Notes under the pieces: generated by a model
The model's input: only the letters and a program-made list of their open reading frames with translations
Database searches by the model: none
Told to the model about the DNA's origin: nothing
Translations under genes and position numbers: made by a program
Shown: one piece after another, positions 53,051 to 61,472 of the stretch
How the letters are laid out: each line of letters begins with the position of its first letter
How positions within the stretch are numbered: the first letter of the stretch is position 1
Origin: Caldilineaceae bacterium
GTDB lineage: Bacteria > Chloroflexota > Anaerolineae > Caldilineales > Caldilineaceae
Direction: 5' to 3'
DNA: 64,000 nucleotides
Assembly (NCBI GenBank): GCA_022823185.1
Contig: JAJDXQ010000046.1
Span: 124,001-188,000, forward strand

Positions 53051-56000
53051 ATGGAGGGTAGGGGCAGAATGAAGGACAGAAACAGGAAGGCGACCATTAA
53101 GAGTTTTTCGATTCCATTTACAGGGCAAGAGTGCGTTGAAGGCGAGACCAAGGCGAAGAATAACTCAGTGACCGGCGCAGAGGGCCTGCCCTGCTTGGCA
53201 GACGGAAGGCGAGAAAACGGATGGAACGGGAGCGCGCGGCGCGCGGCGCTATCGATCGTTCTGCTGATCTTCCTCGCGCTGGCGGCGGCCTGTTCGGGTG
53301 ATGAATCACAAGAACAGGAATTGGGTCTGGAGGGACTGCCCTTTGGATTCGACGAAATGGAGGCGCCCTCGTTGGACGACCTTGTACCGGAGAGGTTGGG
53401 GCCGCGCCCCGAAGGTTCGATCAAGACGGTCGTCGAACATTATTTGCAGCAATATCAGCCAGAAGGAAAACTTCCGAAACTGTTCGAGACGACTCGCGTG
53501 TACGATCGAAACGGCGTCCTCCTGGCAGAGTTTTTTGAAGAGGGGCGCCGTACCTGGGTCACGCTCGACCAGATTTCCCCGGCCCTGATCTCAGCCACCG
53601 TGGCAACGGAAGATGCGTCATTCTATACCAATCGCGGGGTGGACAGCCGCCGGATCGTCGGCGCGGCGCTTCAGAATGTGCAGACCCAGTCAATTGCCTC
53701 CGGCGCAAGCACAATCACGATGCAGTTGGCGCGCAACCTTTTCCTGGGGCCTGAAGAGCGGTTCGAGCAGACGATCGACCGAAAGATCCATGAGATCGGT
53801 CTCGCGCACGACCTGACGATTCTCTTCAACAAAGATGAGCTGTTGGAGATCTACTTGAATCTTGTCAACTATGGTCACTTGGCCTACGGCCCTGAAGCCG
53901 CGGCCCAGGTCTACTTCGGCAAGAGCGCGATAGACCTGAACTGGGCGGAGGCAACGATTTTGGCGGGCGTCCCCCAGCAGCCGGCATCCTTTGATCTGTT
54001 CCGCAATTTCGAAGCGGCCAAACAGAGGCAGCGCGTCGTGCTCGACCTGATGGTGCGGCATGACTTCCTTTCGGCGGAAAGGGCGGATGCTATTTTCGAG
54101 GAGGAGATCCTCCTGATTGGAAGTTCGGAAAAGAAGGACTATCTGGCGCCCCACTTTGTTCTCTATGTGGAACGTGCGCTGGAGCAGCGAATGGCAGAGG
54201 CCTTGGGAATCGAGGATGGGAGCTGGAAGATGCGCCGCTCCGGTATGCACATCATCACCTCGCTGGACATGCCGATGCAGGTACTGGCTGAACAGGAGCT
54301 CAAGTCCTGGATTGACAAGGTCGGCAAAGCATACAGGATGTCGAACGGGGCGCTCGTGGCAATTCAGCCGCAGACGGGCGAAATCCTGGCCATGGTCGGC
54401 GGCGTTGACTTCAATGAAGAAGATTCAGGCCAAGTGAATCTCTCGACCAGCCTGCGACAGCCTGGCAGCTCCTTCAAGCCGATTCTCTACGCAACTGCGC
54501 TCTCGGAAGACGTCATTTCACCGGCCACCGTAATTTGGGACACACCGACTGCCTATGCCGTGGGAATGGGGCACTACTACAGCCCGCGCAACTATGATCG
54601 AACCTTCCACGGCCCCGTAACGGTTCGAACTGCGCTGGCCAACAGTTACAATGTGCCGGCCGTAAAGCTGCTGGCATCAGTGGGCAACGATCGCCTGGTG
54701 TCAAAAGCCAGGGAGTTCGGCATCACCAGCCTGACGCGTGAACCGGACAGCTACGGTCTGAGCCTGTCTCTGGGCGCAGGCGAGATCTCGCTGCTGGAGC
54801 TGACCAACGCGTTCCGCGCCTTTGCCAACCAGGGCCAGTACGCGCCCCCCCAGTTCGCCCTGTTCATGGTGGATGATCTGGGCCGCTATCGGTCCCCTCC
54901 GACCGTAAGAACGAAGCAGATTATCTCACCTGGCGTGGCCTTTCAGATCACCGACATTCTGAGCGACAACGAGGCCCGTAAACCGGCTTTCGGCCTGAAC
55001 AGCAGGCTGAATCTGAGCATGCCCGCGGCTGCCAAGACGGGCACGACAACCAACTTCAAGGACAACTGGACTGTTGGTTTTACCCGCTATCTGGTGGCGG
55101 GCGTGTGGACCGGGAACAGCGACGGCACGCCGATGTGGGGCAACAGCGGCGCGGCCGGCGCGGCGCCTCTTTGGCACAATTTCATGGAGGCCGTGATCGC
55201 GGACAAAGGCATGCGAAAGCTGATTGGCGCGCCTGATGATCCTAACCTCTGGGCCTTTGAAGTTCCTGATTCGGTCGTTCAGCTGCCCGACTGCCCGCCG
55301 GCAGTGCGCTGTCGAACCGGCGGCGAGTTCTTCACCTCCAGCTGGCTGAGCAAGACACGGGGCAACGGCCTGTTGGCCGGCACAGTGGTCACGGGCAGGT
55401 CGCTGCCCACACACTTCGCCCGCTCAAGTGATTTCGAGGACCTTTCCTACTGTATCGTTGACGACACTGTCGGCGCTGTGAACGGAGGCAGGACCTCCAG
55501 CCAGCCGGAGACCCGTTCACTACTGAGGCTGTCGAGTTGGGTGGGCCTGGCCTTCCCCCCTGGCTACTCAACTGTTGGCAGGCCGCTGCGGCCAATGCCT
55601 GAGATACCGGTCGATGAGGACGATCCCGGGATCAACACGCCGCCGCCAGTTTACAGAGAAGACCTCCTGTACTTCCCCGCAACGGAACTGGAGAAGTTCC
55701 GGCTTCTCTCATGGAGCATGCGAAATGAGATCCAGGTATCGCTCGGTTCCTGCTCGGAACTTCGCTACTACACGGCGAGAGCGGGAGACAGCTGGGCCGG
55801 TTTGGCGCGTGCCCACGGGCTGCCGGAGAGTATCTTGCGAAACGCGAATCTGCACGTGCGCGGCGCATTGAACGGCGAGCGTCTGCTTCTTCCCCGCGGC
55901 ATTCCCATTCGTCTCCATGAAGAGAGCATGATCCATGAAGTGCAGTCGGGCGATTCCTGGGTGAACATTGCCTTCAAGTACGACATTCCCATCAGTCTGC

Positions 56001-56107
56001 TCCGGGCTGCCAATCCAAACGCGGTGCGTCCTTACAACATTCTCCGTCCCGGAGACCTGCTGCACATTCCCGAAAACCTGGACATTTATCACAATCCCTA
56101 TGAGTAG
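53051..56107 (+). CDS. Class A penicillin-binding protein (PBP1A-like) with LysM tail
   Basis: A 1018-aa bifunctional peptidoglycan synthase acting outside the membrane. A polar ~63-residue N tail leads to a hydrophobic segment ending in LALAAACSG (Cys81), resembling a lipobox. The glycosyltransferase (GT51) domain has TVATEDASFYTNRGVD (~190) and GASTITMQLARNLFLG (~218). The transpeptidase has SSFK (Ser473, Lys476), SYN in ANSYNVPAVKL and KTGT in AAKTGTTTNFKDNW. The C terminus carries two LysM motifs (YYTARAGDSWAGLARAHGLP; HEVQSGDSWVNIAFKYDIP), which bind peptidoglycan. The start may be 53051 or the ATG at 53069. A clear paralogue follows. Confidence 0.93.
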   Translation: MEGRGRMKDRNRKATIKSFSIPFTGQECVEGETKAKNNSVTGAEGLPCLADGRRENGWNGSARRAALSIVLLIFLALAAACSGDESQEQELGLEGLPFGFDEMEAPSLDDLVPERLGPRPEGSIKTVVEHYLQQYQPEGKLPKLFETTRVYDRNGVLLAEFFEEGRRTWVTLDQISPALISATVATEDASFYTNRGVDSRRIVGAALQNVQTQSIASGASTITMQLARNLFLGPEERFEQTIDRKIHEIGLAHDLTILFNKDELLEIYLNLVNYGHLAYGPEAAAQVYFGKSAIDLNWAEATILAGVPQQPASFDLFRNFEAAKQRQRVVLDLMVRHDFLSAERADAIFEEEILLIGSSEKKDYLAPHFVLYVERALEQRMAEALGIEDGSWKMRRSGMHIITSLDMPMQVLAEQELKSWIDKVGKAYRMSNGALVAIQPQTGEILAMVGGVDFNEEDSGQVNLSTSLRQPGSSFKPILYATALSEDVISPATVIWDTPTAYAVGMGHYYSPRNYDRTFHGPVTVRTALANSYNVPAVKLLASVGNDRLVSKAREFGITSLTREPDSYGLSLSLGAGEISLLELTNAFRAFANQGQYAPPQFALFMVDDLGRYRSPPTVRTKQIISPGVAFQITDILSDNEARKPAFGLNSRLNLSMPAAAKTGTTTNFKDNWTVGFTRYLVAGVWTGNSDGTPMWGNSGAAGAAPLWHNFMEAVIADKGMRKLIGAPDDPNLWAFEVPDSVVQLPDCPPAVRCRTGGEFFTSSWLSKTRGNGLLAGTVVTGRSLPTHFARSSDFEDLSYCIVDDTVGAVNGGRTSSQPETRSLLRLSSWVGLAFPPGYSTVGRPLRPMPEIPVDEDDPGINTPPPVYREDLLYFPATELEKFRLLSWSMRNEIQVSLGSCSELRYYTARAGDSWAGLARAHGLPESILRNANLHVRGALNGERLLLPRGIPIRLHEESMIHEVQSGDSWVNIAFKYDIPISLLRAANPNAVRPYNILRPGDLLHIPENLDIYHNPYE

Positions 56108-56350
56108 GCAGTTCGGGCTCAAGAGCAAGAATGCAGAGTGTCATGGTCTCGGAGGAGAAGCCCTCCCACATGACAGGGGCGCGAGATTCCATTTGCTTCG
56201 GCGCCTACGATCTGTGGAACCGTTTCGCCCGGTCATGCCGTTATTCAGGATAGACTCCATGCGTTGAAAGCCATCCTGCTCTGTCTCAACCGCGGGACAA
56301 ACGCCTGAGAGTCCTCTGACAATACCAATTGAAACAGACTTTGAAGTCAC

Positions 56351-59233
56351 ATGACTCGTACGTCACTGCGTGGGCGTTGCTCCCTTTTCCTACTGTTGTG
56401 GGCTCTCATCCTGGCGGGATGCAGTTCCCGCGATGGCTCGGTGGGAAGGCGGCCCGCGATTTCGCTTTCCGACGTCGCCGAGGCCTATCTGCAGCTGTAC
56501 CAGCCCGGGCCGCTGCCGAGGGTATTCAAGACCACGTTTGTATATGACCGGAACGGCAGGCTGCTTGCAGAGCTGATCGGGGAGGGGCGCCGTGAATGGG
56601 TCCCTCTGGATCAGATTTCCCCGCACCTGATCAACGCCACGATCGCAACCGAAGACGCGACGTTCTTCACGAACCCGGGAATCGATCCTGTCCGGATCGC
56701 CGGCGCCGCGCTGCAGAATGTCGAGCAGGGCGAAATTGTATCCGGCGCAAGCACGATCACGATGCAGCTGGCGCGCAATCTGTTCCTGGGTTCCGAGGAA
56801 CGCTACGATCAGACGTTCGACCGCAAAATTGTTGAAGCGGGATTGGCCGCCGAGTTAACGCAAACCTACACAAAGGAAGAGTTGCTGGAACTCTACCTGA
56901 ACCTCCTCAACTACGGCCGCCTCGCCTACGGGCCCCAAGCCGCGGCGCGCACCTACTTTGGCAAGTCCGCCGCGGACTTGAGCCTGCCCGAGGCAACCCT
57001 GATCGCCGGCATTCCACAGTCCCCAGCACGTTTCGACCTGTTCGAGAATCTCGAAGCGGCCAAAGAACGGCAGCGAACTGTCCTGTCGCTGATGGTGCGG
57101 CACGGTTTCCTGACCCTTGACCAGGCTAACGCGGCGTTTGGCGCGGCCGTGGAGCTCGGCGGGTCGCCGGAAATACACTCGCCGCGCGCGCCCCATTTTG
57201 TGGACTATGTGGTCGGAGAGCTGGATGACTCGCTGGGGGAGGGCTTTGTCCGCCGCGGGGGACTCCACATCTTTACCACCCTTGACCTGCACCTCCAGGA
57301 GGCGGCCCAGCAGGTGGTTGCGCAACAGGTCGCCGCGCTGGGCCCTCGCTACGACATGAACAACGGCGCGCTCATCGCCCTTAAGCCAGGGACCGCCGAA
57401 ATTCTGGCCATGGTGGGCAGCGTCAACTTCCGCGACGAAGAGATAGACGGACAGGTCAATGTCGCAGTCAGCCCGCGGCAGCCGGGCAGCGCGATCAAGC
57501 CGGTGCTCTACGCGACCGCGCTGAACGACGATCTGATCAGCCCGGCCACGGTAATCTGGGATACGCCAATCACCTATACGGTCAGCGCGATCGAAGAGTA
57601 TCAGCCGCTGAACTACGATCGTGAGTTTCACGGACCGGTTACGGCACGAGCAGCCCTTGCAAACAGCTATAACGTCCCTGCCGTAAAGCTGCTCGACGCC
57701 GTTGGCGTCGAGCGAATGTTGGAAAGCGCACGCAAGATGGGCATCGAAAGTCTTCATCGGGGAACTGACTGGTATGGACTGAGCCTGACGCTGGGCGGCG
57801 GTGAAGTGACGCTGCTCGACCTGGCCTCTGCCTATCATACTCTAGCAAACGGCGGGCGCTATCTCTCGCCGCAATACGTTCTCACCATCATGGATGGACA
57901 GGGCCAGACTCTGCTCGAAGACAGCGCCTCAGCCCCCGTGACCGTGATCTCGGAGGCGGCGTCTGCCATGGTGACCGATATTCTCAGCGATGACCCGGCG
58001 AGAGTGCCCATGTTCGGCGCCGGAAGCAATCTGACCTTGAACTGGCCGGTTGCGGCCAAGACAGGCACGACCGACAACAACCGCGACGCCTGGACGATGG
58101 GGTTCACGCGCCATCTTCTGGCAGGCGTTTGGGTGGGCAACACCGATGGCCGCCCCATGCGAAACGCAACGGGCGCGGGCGCCGCGGCTCCCGTCTGGAA
58201 TCGATTCATGCGCGCGGTACACGAAGATCCGGCGTTTATGGAGATTCTGGGGGCAGGAACAGAAGAAAAGGACTGGGCCTTCACCATTCCGGAGAGCGTG
58301 AAGCTGCTGGATGTGTGCCCGCCTGGCCTGACCTGCCGAAGAGAGGGCGGCGAACTCTTCAGCGCAAGCTGGTTGGAGGCCGCCTTTGGCAGTGCGTTTG
58401 CACCGAATCAGGAAGAAGGCCGCGACCAGCCAGGCGAAGGAACCATGGCCTTGGCCGACAGCGTGGAAGACATCCCTTCAGCGCCTGTCTATGTGACGCG
58501 GCAGACTGAGTCTGGCCAGGAATCGCGTCTGCTGGGCTTCTGCGGAATCGAGGGGGGAGCCAGGCGAGCCATGCTGACGCTTCCCGATCCATTCGGACTT
58601 CTCTCCGAGTCGATAGGCGCCTGTCATCACTGTTGGTCGACGGACGAATCGAACGCTTCCGACATCGACCAGGGCAGGCTACTCAGAGACCGGAGCGGCG
58701 CTCTGGCCTGGAATATGGGCCCCAGGTTTCCTGTCTACCTTGGTCAGTGCGACGAAATGGTGGCGATGTCTGATTACACGGGGTGGGAAGTTGGCATCGA
58801 TATTGCGAATGCCGGCGCTCTGATTTCACCTGAGACATTTACGAGCGGCCAGCTAACAGAGGTGATCGGATCGGTTGCCATAGGGCCCTTTCAGTTCTAT
58901 TTGGATCGACTCTGGCATGACGACCAGTGCCCCGGCCAGTACGTCATGGGAATGGCGGTGGACGAACGGGGCAGGCCGCTCCCCGGGGTTAGCGTAATGC
59001 TTTTCGATGCCTGGGACAATGCCTACCAGGCGGTCTCCAAGAGCGGCGCGGGCGACACCGGCCGCTTCGACTTTCCAATCTATGGGCAAGACTCACCTCA
59101 GAGGCTCACTCTTCAGGTAACTGACGCAAATGGGAATCCCATTGGCGCCCCGATTCTCGTCCCGCATCGAGTTGACGAAGCCAGCAATCAACCTTGTCAC
59201 CATCTTGTCGTGAAACGCCGATACCTGCCATAG
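56351..59233 (+). CDS. Class A penicillin-binding protein, lipoprotein-type, paralogue of the preceding gene
   Basis: A 960-aa bifunctional PBP. It begins with a short signal sequence and a near-perfect lipobox, LILAGCSS (Cys24), instead of the usual transmembrane anchor, so it may be lipid-tethered. GT51 motifs: TIATEDATFFTNPGID (~95) and GASTITMQLARNLFLG (~134). Transpeptidase: SAIK (Ser380, Lys383), SYN, and KTGT in AAKTGTTDNNRDAW. It shares long stretches with the upstream PBP at DNA level. The C terminus lacks LysM and instead ends in a carboxypeptidase-regulatory-like fold (MAVDERGRPLPGVSVMLFDA). No good Shine-Dalgarno precedes the ATG. Confidence 0.92.
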   Translation: MTRTSLRGRCSLFLLLWALILAGCSSRDGSVGRRPAISLSDVAEAYLQLYQPGPLPRVFKTTFVYDRNGRLLAELIGEGRREWVPLDQISPHLINATIATEDATFFTNPGIDPVRIAGAALQNVEQGEIVSGASTITMQLARNLFLGSEERYDQTFDRKIVEAGLAAELTQTYTKEELLELYLNLLNYGRLAYGPQAAARTYFGKSAADLSLPEATLIAGIPQSPARFDLFENLEAAKERQRTVLSLMVRHGFLTLDQANAAFGAAVELGGSPEIHSPRAPHFVDYVVGELDDSLGEGFVRRGGLHIFTTLDLHLQEAAQQVVAQQVAALGPRYDMNNGALIALKPGTAEILAMVGSVNFRDEEIDGQVNVAVSPRQPGSAIKPVLYATALNDDLISPATVIWDTPITYTVSAIEEYQPLNYDREFHGPVTARAALANSYNVPAVKLLDAVGVERMLESARKMGIESLHRGTDWYGLSLTLGGGEVTLLDLASAYHTLANGGRYLSPQYVLTIMDGQGQTLLEDSASAPVTVISEAASAMVTDILSDDPARVPMFGAGSNLTLNWPVAAKTGTTDNNRDAWTMGFTRHLLAGVWVGNTDGRPMRNATGAGAAAPVWNRFMRAVHEDPAFMEILGAGTEEKDWAFTIPESVKLLDVCPPGLTCRREGGELFSASWLEAAFGSAFAPNQEEGRDQPGEGTMALADSVEDIPSAPVYVTRQTESGQESRLLGFCGIEGGARRAMLTLPDPFGLLSESIGACHHCWSTDESNASDIDQGRLLRDRSGALAWNMGPRFPVYLGQCDEMVAMSDYTGWEVGIDIANAGALISPETFTSGQLTEVIGSVAIGPFQFYLDRLWHDDQCPGQYVMGMAVDERGRPLPGVSVMLFDAWDNAYQAVSKSGAGDTGRFDFPIYGQDSPQRLTLQVTDANGNPIGAPILVPHRVDEASNQPCHHLVVKRRYLP

Positions 59234-59502
59234 CAATTCAACGATTGCAATGCGTTGTGCCTACGGTCGCGCCACGAGCTAACAGGATATGGCATAACTG
59301 AAGCGGGATCGGGTTGGAAATAGGGTCAAGCGTGTTGGATTTCAGCCGTCAGATTAGATACACTGGATAGGATTCGTGAAATGTCCCTGAACCGCGTCGG
59401 TCTACTGGGATTGAACCTGTGTCGGCGATTGGGCCACGGAACCAGCGTTTTCACAGACCGGACGGCAGGTCTGACTATTCAGGCGGGATTTGGAGGAATT
59501 CG

Positions 59503-61359
59503 ATGCAAATCAGATTAACCTGGCGCTTCGCGGCACTTGCCGCAATGCTGGCGCTCTTACTCGTAGTCGGCCCCTATGCTTTAACTGTGCAGGGCTCCGT
59601 GCAATCGACTGTTGTAAGCGGGCAGCTGAACGAACAGTTCGCCAAACACTACCTGGGTCTGCGGGTGGTGGATACATCGCAAACAGTCACGATCAAAATG
59701 GAGTACCAGCCTCAGAACAGTTACCTCGCGGACGAGAACGCCGGCTTCTATGTTTTCAAGCAGTCCGGATTTGACAAATACATCAATGCCGCGCCGCCAT
59801 CCGAAAGTGTCTTCGTGACAGGCTCTCTGGACACAATGGGCGGCATCAAGCGGAAGGTAGCCGAAATCGGCGCAACAGATGCTGCTGAAATCGTTACGAT
59901 CGTCGTCTTCAACGATACAACGCTGGACCTCTCCTATACCTTGACCGGAGAAAACGTCGAGTTTATCGACGAATCAGGGGAACAGGTTGTCAGCGGCGCC
60001 ACGCCCGAAGTCCCGGCAACCGCCACGCCTGTGCCTTCTGGCCGACAGGCAGCGACCGCGCCGGATGCGGTTGTTACGACGAACGCCGTGCGGTCGAGCT
60101 GGGCGCAAGGGGAGTTGAATGAACAGTTCGAAAAACACTACCTTGGCCTGGAGGTGATTGATACCGGCCAACCTGTCACAATCAAGTTGGAATATGATCC
60201 CCAGGACAGCCAGCCGGTGGACGATAGCACAGGGTTTTATGTCTTTAAGCAAGCAGGATTTGACCGTTACATTAATGCTTCTCCGCCATCGGAAAGCGTC
60301 TTCCTTACAGGTTCGTTGGAATCGATGGGAGGCATCAAGCGCAAGGTCGGCGAGATCGGCGTCGATGACGTGTCCGAAATTGTGACTCTGGTTACCTTCA
60401 ACGACACAACGGTGCCTTTCTCCTATACGCTGACCGGCGAGAACGTACTGTTCCTTGACGACTCAGGCGAGCAGGTTGACGGTGACAGGGTCGTCGTCTC
60501 GCAGCCAGGCGAGGTTACGAACGAACTTCAGGAAACTGCGGGCGGCGAGATTTCGCCCGGCGTCCGGTACACCGTCAAGCAAGGTGATACACTGGGCACG
60601 ATTTCATCCGGCGCGTTTGGCACCACAGAACACTGGAACGCCATCTGTACAATAAACTCTCTGGAAAACTGCGACGTTATCGAAGTCGGTGATGTCCTGA
60701 CAATCCCGACCCAGCAACAGGTGGGCTCAGTCGGTTCAGAAACGGACCCGACGCCCGTTCCGACGGTTGAAGTCGTGACCGGTGAAACGCCCGCCGCGAC
60801 GCCGGCTGCAACGGAAGAGGCGATGCCTGAGCCGACGGCAGCGCCGGCTGCGACTGCCGAGCCGACCGCTGCGGCAACGCCAGCCGCGACTGCCGAAGCG
60901 ATGCCGGAGCCAACCAGCGAGCCCGGCATGACGACCGACAACCTGATTGAAGTTGCCGAAGACTACGAGGATCTGGATATCCTGCTGCTGGCGCTGGATC
61001 TGGCAGGCCTGACATCGTCGATAGCCAGTGGCGGTCCGTTCACCATCTTCGCGCCAACCAATGCCGCCTTTGCTTCGCTGCCGGAGGCAAGGCTGGACAT
61101 GTTGATGGCAGACTCGGCTCTGCTGGCCAACACGCTCCGGTACCATGTTGTATCCGGAAGTCTCACAGCGGCAGACCTGGCCGCGCAGACTTCGCTGACC
61201 ACACTGCACGGATCAACGATAGAGATCAGCGCAAGCAGTGACGGATCTCCCGCGGTCGAAGGAGTCAGCATTGTCCGGGCTGACGTAAAGGCGTCCAATG
61301 GCGTCATTCACTTCATCCACCAGCTCCTGCCTGATCCGGACGAAAACAGTTCACAATAG
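59503..61359 (+). CDS. Secreted protein with duplicated unknown domain, LysM and fasciclin (FAS1) domains
   Basis: A 618-aa exported protein from the ATG at 59503, which has GGAGGA 5 nt upstream (the frame opens at 59419). After a signal peptide (MQIRLTWRFAALAAMLALLL...) come two copies of a ~130-aa domain (DNA ~59620-59990 and ~60110-60480). Both contain NEQFxKHYLGL, GFYVFKQxGFD, SESVFxTGSL and MGGIKRKVxEIG. A LysM (YTVKQGDTLGTISSGAFGTT) and a Pro/Ala/Thr linker (~425-475) follow. The last domain is FAS1 (GPFTIFAPTNAAFASLP, LRYHVVSGSLTAADL), usually an adhesion fold. It probably sits on the cell wall. Confidence 0.85.
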   Translation: MQIRLTWRFAALAAMLALLLVVGPYALTVQGSVQSTVVSGQLNEQFAKHYLGLRVVDTSQTVTIKMEYQPQNSYLADENAGFYVFKQSGFDKYINAAPPSESVFVTGSLDTMGGIKRKVAEIGATDAAEIVTIVVFNDTTLDLSYTLTGENVEFIDESGEQVVSGATPEVPATATPVPSGRQAATAPDAVVTTNAVRSSWAQGELNEQFEKHYLGLEVIDTGQPVTIKLEYDPQDSQPVDDSTGFYVFKQAGFDRYINASPPSESVFLTGSLESMGGIKRKVGEIGVDDVSEIVTLVTFNDTTVPFSYTLTGENVLFLDDSGEQVDGDRVVVSQPGEVTNELQETAGGEISPGVRYTVKQGDTLGTISSGAFGTTEHWNAICTINSLENCDVIEVGDVLTIPTQQQVGSVGSETDPTPVPTVEVVTGETPAATPAATEEAMPEPTAAPAATAEPTAAATPAATAEAMPEPTSEPGMTTDNLIEVAEDYEDLDILLLALDLAGLTSSIASGGPFTIFAPTNAAFASLPEARLDMLMADSALLANTLRYHVVSGSLTAADLAAQTSLTTLHGSTIEISASSDGSPAVEGVSIVRADVKASNGVIHFIHQLLPDPDENSSQ

Positions 61360-61400
61360 CGCCTGTGGGGGTCTGAAACGGGCGACCATTTCACAAAGAA

Positions 61401-61438
61401 AACGCCCTCTGTTCGTTGAACGAGGGCGTTCTTCCTTT
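61401..61438 (+). terminator. Intrinsic terminator after the FAS1 gene
   Basis: AACGCCCTC (61401-61409) pairs with GAGGGCGTT (61422-61430), with a nested GTTC/GAAC inner stem, then CTTCCTTT. It lies 41 bp after the FAS1 stop and ends transcription before the DinG gene. Confidence 0.85.
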
Positions 61439-61472
61439 TGTAGGCCCCGCACAAATGTGCTAGGATGAAACT

